Positions 26,883-37,500 of a DNA stretch of 64,000 bases are shown one piece after another. Each line of letters begins with the position of its first letter. Position 1 is the first letter of the stretch. Made by a program: the position numbers and the translations under genes. The notes under the pieces were generated by a model. It was given only the letters and a program-made list of their open reading frames with translations, was not told the origin of the DNA and searched no databases. The stretch is from Streptomyces sp. NBC_01445 (GTDB lineage: Bacteria; Actinomycetota; Actinomycetes; Streptomycetales; Streptomycetaceae): contig NZ_CP109485.1 of NCBI RefSeq assembly GCF_035918235.1, positions 8,959,001 through 9,023,000 of the forward strand. The letters run 5' to 3'.

Positions 26883-29713
26883 CATCCCACGACCGCACGA
26901 TGCACCCGGTGCACGTCCAGGCTCCCCGCATCGGATGGACCGACGAACCGTTCGTCACCACGCCGAGCCCTGCGCTGTCGTGGAAGACGGTCACGGCACC
27001 GCCTGCCTGGACGCAGTCCGCGGCGGACGTCGCGATCACCAGGAACGGCATCACCGGCACGGCGCGCGTGGAAGGGCCCGATGCCGTACAAGTCCCTTGG
27101 CCTTTCGAGCCGTTGCAGCCGCTGGAGTCGGTCCGGGTACGGGTGAGGGTGCACGGCAAGGACGGATCGGCGTCCGACTGGAGCTCGGAGACCGAGGTCA
27201 CGGCCGGTTTCCTGCCTCCGGCCGGTGACACGGGCTGGCAGGCCCGCTTCATCGGATCCGGATCGGACGAACCGCACCTGATGCGCGGCACCTTCGACGT
27301 ACGGGGGCCCGTGCACCGGGCCGTCCTGCACACGACGGCTTTCGGCGCCTACGACATCCAGCTCAACGGCACCCCGGTGGACGATGCCGAGCTCAAGCCC
27401 GGCTGGACCAGCTACCAATGGCGGGTCAACCTCGATGTCACCGACGTGACCGAGCGCCTGCGCCCGGGCCGCAACGCCCTCGGCATCACCCTCGCCGGGG
27501 GCTGGTACACGGAGCGCTGGGGTTTCAGGGACGCCGCTCGTCGGTTCTATGAGGGCGCTCCGGCGGCGGCAGCGCAGCTCACGATCACATACGAAGACGG
27601 CACCGTGGACACCGTGGTCACCGACGAAGGGTGGCGCTGGGCTCCGGGCCCGGTGGTTTCCGCGAGCCTGTACCAGGGGGAGACTTTCGACGCCCGCCTG
27701 CAGACGCCCGATTGGGCCGGCGCGTCGTACGATGCCGCGCACTGGGACGCCGTCCGCCTGGTCGCCGTACCCGACGTCATCCCCACCCCGCGCACGCTGC
27801 CCCCGGTCCGCGTCATCGAACACCGCGCCGTCGAGCAGGTGTTGACCACGCCGAGCGGCGGCACCGTCCTCGACTTCGGCCAGAACCTCGTCGGCCGTGT
27901 CCGCATCCGCGTCACCGGGCCGCGCGGCCACACCGTCACCCTCCGCCACGCCGAAGTCCTCGAACACGGCGAACTCGGGACCCGCCCCTTGCGCAACGCC
28001 GCGGCGACCGACCACTACACCCTCAGCGGGGACGGCGAGGAGATCTGGGAGCCCAAGTGGACCTTCCACGGCTTCCGATACGTCCAAGTCGACAACTGGC
28101 CGGGCCAGTTCACTCCGGACCGCGTCACTGCCGCCGTCCTCCACACCGACATGCCCCGGACCGGCAACTTCACCACCTCGCACGCCCTGCTGCAACGTCT
28201 CCACGAGAACGTCGTCTGGGGCATGCGCGGCAACTTCCTGTCCATCCCCACTGACTGCCCGCAACGAGACGAGCGCCTCGGATGGACCGGCGACCTCCAG
28301 GTCTTCGCCCCGACGGCCTCCTTCCTGTACGACTGTGATGCCTTCCTCCGCTCCTGGCTGGAGGACGTCATGCTCGAACAGCGGGCCGGCGATGGCGTCG
28401 TCCCCATGGTGGTTCCGGCCGTCATCCCTCAAGTGCCAGGCCTGTCCGAACCCGTCGCCGCCTGGGGCGACGCCATTACGGTCGTACCGTCGGTGATGTG
28501 GGAACGCTTCGCCGACCACGACATGCTCCAGCGCTCCTTCGACGCCATGACCGCATGGGTCGACGTCGTGCGCGCACGCGCCGGTGAGTCGCTGCTGTGG
28601 GAGGAAGGGATCCAGTTCGGCGACTGGCTCGACCCGGACGCGCCGCCGGAGCGGCCCGGTGAGGCCAAGACCGACGCGGCGATCGTGGCCACCGCCTACT
28701 TCTTCCGCTCCGCCGACCTGACGGCCAAGGCCGCGTTCCTTCTGGGCCGGGAAGCCGAGGGCCGTACCTACGCGGACTTGGCCGCCCGCATCGCCCAAGC
28801 CTTCCGCAACGCGTATGTCACACCCGACGGCCGCATGATGTCCGACGCCCTCACCGCCTACGCGCTGGCCATCGCCTTCGAGCTCGTGGTCGGCGAGCAG
28901 CGGCAGGCCATGGGCGACCGGCTACGTGACTTGGTTCGGGCCGCCGGATACCGCATCGCCACCGGCTTCGTCGGCACCCCGATCATCGGCGACGCGCTCA
29001 CCGCCACCGGCCACGTGAAGGCGGCATCACGCCTGCTGACCCAGACCGAGTGCCCGTCCTGGCTGTACCCGGTCACCATGGGTGCGACGACCGTGTGGGA
29101 ACGCTGGGACTCCATGCTGGAGGACGGGTCGATCAACCCGGGCCAGATGACCTCGTTCAACCACTACGCGCTGGGAGCCGTGGCCGACTGGCTGCACCGC
29201 AGCGTCGCAGGCCTCGCCCCGCTGCAGCCGGGGTATCGCGTGATTCGTGTCGCGCCCACCCTCCTCGACGACCTCGACGACGCTTCGGCCTGGCACGAGA
29301 CCCCGTACGGGCGTGCCCGTGCCGGATGGCGACGGGAAGGCGACCAGGTGCACTTCCACACCGAGATCCCGTCGAACGCGCGGGCCGTCGTCGAGCTTCC
29401 CTCCGGAGCGCGTTATGAGGTGGGCAGCGGGACGCACACCTGGACGGAAGCCCATCCGCGGCCGGTCCAGGAGCGCGGCCGGCTGACCCTGCGCAGCAGT
29501 CTCGCGGAGATCATCGATGACCGGCAGGCGTACGAAGCCGTACTGGATGCCATCCACAACATCGACGAGGCCCGCTCGGAGACCTTCCGGCGCACGACCC
29601 GCTGGCGGCGCGGCAGGGAACTACGGGAGCCCCTGGACAAGGCGCCCGTCACCGTTCTGGCAGCTGTGGAGGCGGCTCTTGCCGCGTTGCCGAGCGAGCA
29701 TACGGCGGGCTGA
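26879..29713 (+). CDS. Intracellular GH78 alpha-L-rhamnosidase
   Basis: A 944-residue GH78 enzyme without any export signal. The CBM67-like region (AVLHTTAFGAYDIQLNGTPV), the catalytic core with canonical DCPQRDERLGWTGDLQVFAP (about residue 458, general acid Glu) and the base region TTVWERWDSMLEDGSINPG (about 740) are complete. The C-terminal sandwich includes SAWHETPYGRARAGWRREGD. After about residue 860 there is an extra alpha-helical tail (SLAEIIDDRQAYEAVLDAIH, then RWRRGRELREPLDKAPVTVL) that is unusual for the family. It is translationally coupled to the MFS gene just upstream. It should release L-rhamnose from imported oligosaccharides or glycosides, feeding the catabolic operon at 40-45 kb. 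Confidence 0.92.
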   Translation: MTSHDRTMHPVHVQAPRIGWTDEPFVTTPSPALSWKTVTAPPAWTQSAADVAITRNGITGTARVEGPDAVQVPWPFEPLQPLESVRVRVRVHGKDGSASDWSSETEVTAGFLPPAGDTGWQARFIGSGSDEPHLMRGTFDVRGPVHRAVLHTTAFGAYDIQLNGTPVDDAELKPGWTSYQWRVNLDVTDVTERLRPGRNALGITLAGGWYTERWGFRDAARRFYEGAPAAAAQLTITYEDGTVDTVVTDEGWRWAPGPVVSASLYQGETFDARLQTPDWAGASYDAAHWDAVRLVAVPDVIPTPRTLPPVRVIEHRAVEQVLTTPSGGTVLDFGQNLVGRVRIRVTGPRGHTVTLRHAEVLEHGELGTRPLRNAAATDHYTLSGDGEEIWEPKWTFHGFRYVQVDNWPGQFTPDRVTAAVLHTDMPRTGNFTTSHALLQRLHENVVWGMRGNFLSIPTDCPQRDERLGWTGDLQVFAPTASFLYDCDAFLRSWLEDVMLEQRAGDGVVPMVVPAVIPQVPGLSEPVAAWGDAITVVPSVMWERFADHDMLQRSFDAMTAWVDVVRARAGESLLWEEGIQFGDWLDPDAPPERPGEAKTDAAIVATAYFFRSADLTAKAAFLLGREAEGRTYADLAARIAQAFRNAYVTPDGRMMSDALTAYALAIAFELVVGEQRQAMGDRLRDLVRAAGYRIATGFVGTPIIGDALTATGHVKAASRLLTQTECPSWLYPVTMGATTVWERWDSMLEDGSINPGQMTSFNHYALGAVADWLHRSVAGLAPLQPGYRVIRVAPTLLDDLDDASAWHETPYGRARAGWRREGDQVHFHTEIPSNARAVVELPSGARYEVGSGTHTWTEAHPRPVQERGRLTLRSSLAEIIDDRQAYEAVLDAIHNIDEARSETFRRTTRWRRGRELREPLDKAPVTVLAAVEAALAALPSEHTAG

Positions 29714-29718
29714 GCCGA

Positions 29719-29755
29719 CCGGACCGCGTGTGGGTACCGATGCCGGACGGTCCGG
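29719..29755 (+). terminator. Possible terminator after the GH78 gene
   Basis: CCGGACCG (29719-29726) pairs with CGGTCCGG (29748-29755) across a 21-base loop, starting a few bases after the stop codon. The stem is short and there is no T-run. Confidence 0.4.
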
Positions 29756-29829
29756 CCGCCGTCGACGGACAGGGTGTGGCCGATGGCAAAGGGGTGCGGT
29801 CGGCAGGAGGGAAGAGCGACGCGCGCTGT

Positions 29830-30870
29830 TCACCCTTCGGCTGGTGGCGCCGTGGAGTTCCGCGGCATCAGGGTGGGGGAGAGCGTCACCTGGGCCGTCG
29901 GCTTGGCGCGGTCCGTGATGCGCTCCAGCAGCAGGCGTGCCGCGTTGCCGCCTATGGCGCGGCCGCCCTGGTCGACGCTGGTGAGGGAGATCTGGCGCAG
30001 TGCGGCGAGTGTGGTGTTGTCGTATCCGGCTACTGCGATGTCATCGGGCACCGAAAGCCCGGCCTCGGACAGGGCGTCGAGGACCCCCATGGCGACGACG
30101 TCGGCACCCGCGAACATCGCTGTGGGGCGCCGGGTGCGGGCGAGCAGCTCCCGCGCACCGAGGTATCCGCCCTCCTGCGTGTAGCTGGTGGACACGATGT
30201 CGATCTCGTCCGCCAGACCATGAGCCCGCATGGCGCGGCGGTAGCCCTCCGCCCGCCGCGCGTTGGGCATCTCCTCGCTGCGTGTGGGGTCGGTCTCCAG
30301 GTGCTCTATGTGTGCGATGTGCCGGTGGCCTTGGGAGACGAGGTGGTCGACGACCAGCGCGGCGCCCGCGAGATCGTCGTCGACCACGGTGTCGTAGCGC
30401 GTGGACTGGCCGTGACGGCCGATGACCACCATCGGTACCGCACCTGCGAGGCGCTCGAGCCGGGCCCGCGACGACACGGGGGCGACGAGAAGCAGGCCGT
30501 CCATGCCGCGGTCGATCATCGCGTCCGTGACCCGGGCCTCGGCCTCCTCGCCGTTGCACCCAGGCCCCAGCAGGACCTGGTAGTCGGTGTTCTCGAACCA
30601 CTCGGTGACACCGTCGAGGATCTCGGGGAAGAACGGGTTGCGGATGTCCGGAAGCATCACGCCGATGGTGTACGTCTGCCCACGCAGGCCCCGCGCCGCC
30701 GCGTACGGGCGGTACCCGAGTTCGGCGATCGCCTGCTGCACCTTCTCCCGCATCCTCGGGCTCGCGCCGTAGGCGCCCCGCAGCACCTTGGACACGGCGG
30801 TCGTGGAGACCTGGGCATGGCGCGCGACGTCGACGATCGTCACGCGCCGCGGCTGGGCTGGCGGTGCCAT
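29830..30870 (-). CDS. LacI-family transcriptional regulator
   Basis: A 346-residue LacI repressor with a clear HTH (VTIVDVARHAQVSTTAVSKV, hinge YAAARGLRGQTYTIGVMLPD) and an effector domain (IRNPFFPEILDGVTEWFENT, DLAGAALVVDHLVSQGHRHI, TAMFAGADVVAMGVLDALSE, DIAVAGYDNTTLAALRQISL). GGAGG stands 9 bases before ATG 30870. It is divergent from the CUT1 ABC operon. The sequence GGAAACGTTGCC (30890-30901) directly upstream of its own start and the related GTAAAACGTTGCCC (31057-31070) after the promoter of the transporter suggest that it represses both itself and the importer. Its effector is unknown, probably a sugar or oligosaccharide. Confidence 0.9.
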   Translation of the reverse strand: MAPPAQPRRVTIVDVARHAQVSTTAVSKVLRGAYGASPRMREKVQQAIAELGYRPYAAARGLRGQTYTIGVMLPDIRNPFFPEILDGVTEWFENTDYQVLLGPGCNGEEAEARVTDAMIDRGMDGLLLVAPVSSRARLERLAGAVPMVVIGRHGQSTRYDTVVDDDLAGAALVVDHLVSQGHRHIAHIEHLETDPTRSEEMPNARRAEGYRRAMRAHGLADEIDIVSTSYTQEGGYLGARELLARTRRPTAMFAGADVVAMGVLDALSEAGLSVPDDIAVAGYDNTTLAALRQISLTSVDQGGRAIGGNAARLLLERITDRAKPTAQVTLSPTLMPRNSTAPPAEG

Positions 30871-30889
30871 CCGGGGGCCTCCGGGAGTG

Positions 30890-31227
30890 GGAAACGTTGC
30901 CGCAGAGTGTAGAGCCGAGGGCGCGAAAAGCCACGCCGCCGAGGCGCTACCCGTGCTGCGGGGCCGGGTGACATGGAGCTTCTGCCGTTATGAAGTCGCA
31001 GCATGCGGGACATCTTGACGCCTTGCGAGGCCGACTCTAAGGTCAGCGCAACTTCTGTAAAACGTTGCCCATTCTCATGAACCAGCCCCCTGGCCGGGTG
31101 GGTGCGCGACAGTCCACCTGGGGCCTGGAGTCTGGGACCTGGGGCGCACCGGAACGACGGCGGTGGGGGCTCCTCCGCGCGCAGCTGTGCCAGTGCTCGA
31201 TCCAGGTGTCTTATTGAATCGTTTCAA
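30890..31227. promoter_or_regulatory. Promoter and operators of the CUT1 ABC operon
   Basis: TTGACG (31015-31020) and TAAGGT (31038-31043) are separated by 17 bases and form a good vegetative promoter. Right after it lies GTAAAACGTTGCCC (31057-31070), sharing AAACGTTGCC with 30892-30901 near the divergent LacI start. A third site of the other class, TTGAATCGTTTCAA (31214-31227, 5-base perfect arms), lies 18 bases before the first start codon. The operon therefore appears to answer to two LacI proteins. Confidence 0.7.
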
Positions 31228-31244
31228 ACAGAACGGGTCCGCCG

Positions 31245-32174
31245 GTGATGACCGCTCCAACCGATCGGCCTCCACAGGAGGCTCGCTCAGTACCCGCTCG
31301 TCGCACGCCCCTGGCGCCGACGTGGTGGTTCGCGCTTCCGGCGCTGGTTCTCTTCGCCTTCGTCGTCCTGGTGCCGAGCGCCCGTGGGATCTACTACGCC
31401 TTCACCGACTGGGACGGTCTCGACCCCGACCTGTCCTTCGTCGGCCTGGACAACTTCACCGACATGACGGGCGACCCCGACGCGGTTCGGGCGATCTGGC
31501 ACACACTGCTGATCGCGGTGTCGATCACCGTCGTCCAGAACCTCGTGGGGCTGCTGCTCGCGCTGGGAGTGAACAGCGCCATCAAGACGCGCAACGTCCT
31601 GCGCGTGTTCCTGTTCGCCCCGGCCGTGATCACACCGATCGTGACCGCCTACCTGTGGCGCAACCTGCTCGGCCCGGACGGCGCGGTCAACAGCGCGCTC
31701 GGTGCAGTCGGCCTGGACTCCTGGCAGCAGAACTGGCTGGGCGATCCGGACCTCGCGCTCTGGGCGGTCGTGGGAGTGATCGTGTGGCAGTTCGCGGGCT
31801 ACTCGATGGTGATCTTCCTGGCCGGGCTGCAGTCGGTCCCGAAGGAGATCCACGAGGCCGCGGCCATCGACGGGGCCGGCCCGGTCCGCCGCTTCTGGTC
31901 CGTCACCCGGCCCCTGCTCGCTCCGGCGATCACCATCAACCTGATGCTGTCGATCATCGGCGGAATCAAGCTGTTCGACCAGGTGTACGCGCTGACCGGC
32001 GGCGGCCCCGGCCATGCCACCGACACGATCTCCACGCTGATCTACAAGAACGCGTTCACGCTGGGCGAGTTCGGCTACAGCATCGCCCTCGCGGTCGTCC
32101 TCACCGTCATCGTGGCCGTCGCCTCCACCGGCCAGTACGTCGTGCTGTCCCGCAACGAAAGGGCCGCGTCGTGA
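31245..32174 (+). CDS. ABC sugar permease, CUT1 family (MalF type)
   Basis: A 309-residue membrane protein with six predicted helices. It begins TWWFALPALVLFAFVVLVPS, and the loop EIHEAAAIDGAGPVRRFWSV is the EAA motif that contacts the ATPase subunit. The product is one of two permeases of a carbohydrate importer. The start is GTG 31245 or the adjacent ATG 31248. No strong ribosome site is seen, and an operator palindrome ends only 17 bases before the start. Its stop overlaps the start of the next permease (GTGA). No ATPase gene is in the operon. In Streptomyces, CUT1 importers commonly share the ATPase MsiK encoded elsewhere (known for the genus, inferred here). Confidence 0.93.
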   Translation: MMTAPTDRPPQEARSVPARRTPLAPTWWFALPALVLFAFVVLVPSARGIYYAFTDWDGLDPDLSFVGLDNFTDMTGDPDAVRAIWHTLLIAVSITVVQNLVGLLLALGVNSAIKTRNVLRVFLFAPAVITPIVTAYLWRNLLGPDGAVNSALGAVGLDSWQQNWLGDPDLALWAVVGVIVWQFAGYSMVIFLAGLQSVPKEIHEAAAIDGAGPVRRFWSVTRPLLAPAITINLMLSIIGGIKLFDQVYALTGGGPGHATDTISTLIYKNAFTLGEFGYSIALAVVLTVIVAVASTGQYVVLSRNERAAS

Positions 32175-32992
32175 ACCGCTACCGCCGCCGTACCTTCGCC
32201 CTGGAACTATCCATGATCGCCGCGGCCCTGGTGGTGGGCTTCCCGGTGTACGTGCTGGTCAACCTCGCCCTCCGCGCTCCCTCGGACACCTCGTCGCCGA
32301 TCCGGCCCACCGCGTCACCCACGCTGGAGAACTTCCATCAGGCATGGCAGCAGGGCGCGTTGGGCGGTGCGCTGGCCAACAGTGTCCTGGTCACGGCCGT
32401 CAGCGTCGTCATCGTGCTGGCAGTGTCCTCGCTGGCGGCCTACCCCCTGGCGCGGGTCGCGGCACGCTGGTCCCGCGGGACATACCTGTTGATCATGCTG
32501 GGTCTCGTGCTGCCCTTCCAGCTGGCGTCGCTGCCGCTCTACCAGACGATGCGCGACCTCGGCCTGCTGGGCACTCCGTGGGCGCTGATCCTCTTCTACG
32601 CCGGTCTGCAGGTGCCGTTCACCGTCTTCCTCTACGTGGGGTTCCTGCGCGTATTGCCGCGTGACTTCGAGGACGCCGCCCTGATCGACGGCTGCACGCC
32701 TCTGCAAGGATTCCGCCACGTCGTCCTGCCCTTGCTCAAGCCGGTCACGGTGACTGCGCTCGTCCTCAACACCGTGGCGGTCTGGAACGACTTCTTCACC
32801 CCGCTGCTGTATCTCAGCGGCAGCGCCCAGCAGACCATGCCCGTCGCCATCGCCGGTTTCGTCGGCCAGTACGCGACCGACTGGAACCTCATCTTCGCCG
32901 CACTGGTGATCAGCGTCGTGCCGGTCCTGGCCGTCTACTTCGCCCTCCAGCGCAGCATCATCAACGGCTTCGCCGGCGGTCTGCGTGGCTGA
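32171..32992 (+). CDS. ABC sugar permease, CUT1 family (MalG type)
   Basis: A 273-residue second permease with six helices. It starts MNRYRRRTFALELSMIAAAL. The EAA loop is DFEDAALIDGCTPLQGFRHV, followed by AVWNDFFTPLLYLSG, typical of MalG-like subunits. GTG 32171 is the start because it overlaps the stop of the first permease, so the two are translated in a coupled fashion. It forms a heterodimer with that protein. The binding protein gene follows after 102 bases, and the GH78 gene after that suggests that the cargo is a rhamnose-containing oligosaccharide. Confidence 0.93.
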   Translation: MNRYRRRTFALELSMIAAALVVGFPVYVLVNLALRAPSDTSSPIRPTASPTLENFHQAWQQGALGGALANSVLVTAVSVVIVLAVSSLAAYPLARVAARWSRGTYLLIMLGLVLPFQLASLPLYQTMRDLGLLGTPWALILFYAGLQVPFTVFLYVGFLRVLPRDFEDAALIDGCTPLQGFRHVVLPLLKPVTVTALVLNTVAVWNDFFTPLLYLSGSAQQTMPVAIAGFVGQYATDWNLIFAALVISVVPVLAVYFALQRSIINGFAGGLRG

Positions 32993-33094
32993 CCGGCACT
33001 GGTGCACCCTCCCGGTGCGCGTCACGCGGCACTGCCCCCTCGTCCCCTTCTGTCCCATGCCCCTGCACCGCAGTCCATCCTCGCGGGAGACACC

Positions 33095-34357
33095 ATGAAG
33101 ACACCCCGACTGGCGGCCCTGACAGCCGCGACCATCGCTGTCGCCGTGCTGGCCGCGTGCAGCGGCGGCACCACCGCGGGCGACAAGGGTGATACCCGGA
33201 CGCTCACGCTCGCCTCGGTCGACCAAGGCTCCGTCGAAGACATCGTCAAGGCGTTCGAGAAGGTCAACCCGGGCGTCAAGGTCCGCTACACGACCAGCGG
33301 CGCGGACCAGTACCAGCAGCAGATCCGCACCCAGCTGTCCTCGGGCACCGCCCCCGACGTGATGTCCGTCTGGCCGGGCAACGGCAACCCGGCCGCCACG
33401 CACGTCCTGGCCGAGCCCGGCTATCTGCGCGACCTCTCCGACCGGCCCTGGGCGGCGAAGCTACCGGACGCCGTCAAGAGCGTGGCTCAGTACGACGACA
33501 AGACGTACACCGCGCTTTTCGGGCAGAACGGCATCGGCGCCGTCTACAACGAGCAGGCCCTGCAGAAGTCAGGTCTCACCGCGCCGACCACATGGACGCA
33601 GCTGCTGAAGTTCTGCAAGGACGCCGCAGCCAAGGGCACCCCCGCCTTCGCGTTGGGCAACCAGGACAACTGGGTGACACAGATCGTCCTGTACGCGCTG
33701 GTTGCCACGACCGTCTACGGGCCCGACCGGGACTTCGACACGAAGATGCAGGCGGGCAAGGCCACGTTCGCCGAGTCGCAGTGGACCACCGCCCTGGACA
33801 AGTACCTGACGATGGAGAAGACGGGCTGCTTCCAGAAGAACCCGCTCGGAACCACCTACGAAGCCAGCCAGCAACTGGCCGCCACCGGCAAGACCCTCGG
33901 CATCGTCCAGGGCAACTGGGTGATCGCCCTGCTCAAGCCGAAGAACCCGAAAGCCACCTACACCCTGAAGCCGCTGCCCGCCGTCGACGACCCCACCAGG
34001 ACGATCGTCCCGGCCGCGGCGGGCGCCGGTTACGGCATCAACGCCAAGGCCAAGAACGAGGAACTCGCCCTGAAGTTCGTCGACTTCGTCATGTCACCGA
34101 AAGGCATGAACCTGTACGCCAAGAAGCAGGGAGGCCTGCCCACCCTCCCCGACACCGGCTACACCGCCGACCCGTCGCTGACCGAGCTGTCGACGTTCAT
34201 CAAGGACGGCAGGACCGTTCCGTTCATGGACCAGTTGTGGCCCAACACCAAGGTGCAGCAGACCATGCTCAGCGGTCTGCAGGAGATCTTCAGCGACCAG
34301 TCCACGCCCGAGAAGGCACTCAAGGCGATGGACGCCGACTACCAGGCCGGGGACTGA
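33095..34357 (+). CDS. ABC sugar-binding lipoprotein, CUT1 family
   Basis: A 420-residue extracellular binding protein. The signal peptide has a lipobox (TIAVAVLAAC, lipid-attached Cys about residue 22). The mature part follows the family-1 solute-binding fold: DIVKAFEKVNPGVKVRYTTS, GTAPDVMSVWPGNGNPAATH, GIGAVYNEQALQKSGLTAPT, TLGIVQGNWVIALLK and AAGAGYGINAKAKNEELALK. GGGAGA precedes ATG 33095; the frame is open further upstream by chance. It delivers its ligand to the two permeases encoded just before it. The ligand is not known; the adjacent rhamnosidase makes a rhamnosylated oligosaccharide the best guess. Confidence 0.93.
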   Translation: MKTPRLAALTAATIAVAVLAACSGGTTAGDKGDTRTLTLASVDQGSVEDIVKAFEKVNPGVKVRYTTSGADQYQQQIRTQLSSGTAPDVMSVWPGNGNPAATHVLAEPGYLRDLSDRPWAAKLPDAVKSVAQYDDKTYTALFGQNGIGAVYNEQALQKSGLTAPTTWTQLLKFCKDAAAKGTPAFALGNQDNWVTQIVLYALVATTVYGPDRDFDTKMQAGKATFAESQWTTALDKYLTMEKTGCFQKNPLGTTYEASQQLAATGKTLGIVQGNWVIALLKPKNPKATYTLKPLPAVDDPTRTIVPAAAGAGYGINAKAKNEELALKFVDFVMSPKGMNLYAKKQGGLPTLPDTGYTADPSLTELSTFIKDGRTVPFMDQLWPNTKVQQTMLSGLQEIFSDQSTPEKALKAMDADYQAGD

Positions 34358-34544
34358 TCCTCCGGCGAGCGCGGCCGCTGCGTACGGGCATCACCTGGCG
34401 CGGCCGCGCCCCGGATCAGCACCACCACCGAACCCCACCCCACCCGGCCGGAGACATCCGTTTCCGGTCCGCACCCTGAGGGCGCAGCACGCCCTCGGGG
34501 AAGACACCCCTGCCCAACAGGCAAGCACACTAAAGGAGTTCAGC

Positions 34545-37500
34545 ATGTCCGCAGAGCCGCGTGACGCGCTCAGCCGCAGACACGTCGTGGGAATCCTCGC
34601 CGCCGGGACGGCCGGAATGGCCCTGCCCCTCGTGGCCGGCGGCTCAGCCGTTGCCGCTCCTGCCCGCCACACCACCGCCACCGCGGCGGCGGCCGGTGCT
34701 GCCGTCGGTCTGCTCGGCATCAACGGCCGCCTCGACGAACCGCTCGGTGTCGACGACACGACCCCCCGACTCAGCTGGCGCGTGACCACCCACCGGGACG
34801 GCTGGGTACAGTCCGCCTACCAGATACGCGCCGCCCGCACCGCCCACGAACTCGACCACGGCCCTTACCTCTGGGACTCGGGCAAGGTGCACTCCGACGC
34901 CCAGACCGACATCCCGTGGCGCGGCCGCGGCCTCCCGGCCCGTGAGCCGGTCGTGTGGCAGGTCAGGGCCTGGGACCAGGACGGCAAGGCCACACCGTGG
35001 AGCCGCCCTGCCACCTGGGAGACGGGCCTGCTCAAGCGCGACGACTGGGGCGACGCCGAGTGGATCGAACACCCCGGCCGCAGTGTCGGCGACCCGCTGC
35101 CGCTCTTCGCGCGGACGTTCACCGCCGGCAGGCGCGGGGGCGCGAAGGTCACCAAGGCGCGGCTGTACCTGTCGGGAGTCGGCCTGCACCTCGCGTACGT
35201 CAACGGCGAGCGGGTCAGTGACGAGGTGCTGGCCCCCGGCAGTTCCAACTACCAGCTCTCCGCCGAGTACCGCGCCTACGACGTGACCGACCTGATCCGC
35301 ACGGGCGCGAACACCGTGGGCGTCGAACTGGGCCATGGACCCGCTCTGGTCACCCGCTCGGTCACCAACCCGGCGACCGGCCGGTCAGCCCCGTACAGCT
35401 GGTGGCAGAGCCAGTTCAAGGGCAGTGGCACCCTCGCGGCCCCCGCCGCCCCAGGTGACACCACCGTCAAGGTGAGCGCGACGAGCAACTACCACGTCGG
35501 CGGCACCGTCAACATCGACACCGGGGACGGCGGGGAGCGCCTCGAGTCGCGCACCATCACCGCGATCGGCACCGCGGGAGCCGACGGCACCGGCATCACC
35601 TTCCAGCCCGCCCTCAAGAAGCCGCACGCCGCCGACGCCACGGTCACCGGCTCCGGCAACTCCCGGGCGAGCACCGACCCCAGCGCCGGTGCCGCCGTCA
35701 CACCCCGCATGATCGCCCGCCTTGAGATCACCCGGGCCGACGGCTCGGTCGAGACCGTCGTCAGCGACCGCACGTGGAAGACCTCGCTCGGCCCGACCAC
35801 GACGAACAACTGGTACTCCGGCACCGACTACGACGCCCGTCGCGAACAGGCCGGGTGGACCGACCCCGGCACCGACCTGGGGGAGGGCGCCCGCCGCCGC
35901 GACGGCTCACCGGTCGGCTGGGTGGCCGCGGGTATCGCGCCGCCGCCCAATCTGACGACCGACCTCGTCTGGCGCGCGGGCGAGCCGGTGAAGATCGCCG
36001 ACCGTCTCCGTCCCGTCTCGGTCACCGAGCCCCAGCCGGGCGTGTGGGTCTTCGACCTCGGCCAGAACTTCGCCGGCTGGCCCCAACTGACCCTGGAGGG
36101 GAAGATCCCTGCCGGGTTGACGGTCAAGATGCTTCCCGCGGAGTCCCTGAACGCGGACGGCACCGTCGACCAGGCATCCATCATGGGCGGAGGCGGCAGC
36201 CGCGGCACTGACATCTTCACCGCCTACACCACCCGCGGCAGCACCAAGGGCGAGAGCTGGCACCCCGAGTTCAACTACTTCGGCATGCAGTGGGTGCAGG
36301 TGACCGGACTGCCGAAGGGATACCGGCCCACCGCCGACACGATCACGGGACTCCAGCTCCACGCGGACGTCCCCACCGCCGGCCACCTCACCACCTCCAA
36401 CGACCGCATCAACCGCATCCACCGGATGGCGCGGTACTCGGTCATGAGCAACACGATGTCCACGTTCACGGACTGCCCCGGCCGCGAGAAGCTCGCCTAC
36501 CCCGCCGACTACCTGCAGCCCTTCGCGTCCCTGCACCGCCACTTCGGCTACGCAGCCTTCCTGCGGACCATGGAACGCCATCTCGCGGAAGGCCAGTCCA
36601 AGGCGGGCGACAACATCGGCAACGTCGCCCTGAAGGCACCCGTCTACGACTGGGGCTACACCGGCCGGTTCGGCGACGAGATCAACTGGGGCAACGGCAT
36701 CATCCTCACCCCCTGGTTCCTCTACGAGACGTACGGCGACACCCAGACCATGGCCCGCTACTACCCCCAGATGCAGGCCTTCGTCACCTACATCCGGACG
36801 CAGAAGGCCGGCACCGGCGCGAACGCCCACATCGTCGACGCGGCGCTCGGCGACTGGATCGGCGCCGAAGCCACGTCCGGCCGCATCACCGGCACATGGG
36901 GCTATCACCAGATCGCCGACCGGATGTCGAAGATGGCCGCATTGCTGGGCCGCAAGTCCGACGCCGCCGAGTACCGCAGCCTGGCCGCCGCCATCAAGAG
37001 CGCGTTCAACGACGCGTTCTACAACCCGGCCCTGGGCCGCTACACCAGCGAGGGCCCGCTCGGTTCCACCGGCGCGACCCAGGCCGCCCAGGCCCTCGCG
37101 CTCGACGAGGGGCTGGTCCCGAGCGGCGAACGCGAACGCGTCCTCGACGCGCTCGTCGAACTGGTCAACGGATTCCAGCCGTTCGGCGGCGGTCCGCACT
37201 TCAGCGGCGGCACCATCGGCCTGGCACCGATCGTGCGCGCGCTGACGGCCGGTGGCCGCGACGACGTCCTGTGGAAGGTGCTGCAGGAGGACACCCGCCC
37301 GAGCTACGGCTTCTTCCTGGCCCCCACGACCGCGAACCCCAAGGGCCTGACCACCCTCCCGGAACAGTGGGACATGGGGAACTCCAAGAACCACATGATC
37401 CTCCTCCAGGTCGAGGAGTGGTTCCACGCGGGCCTGGCCGGTATCCGGCAGGCGCCCGGCTCCTCCGGCTACCGTGAGCTGGTGATCGACCCGAGGATCG

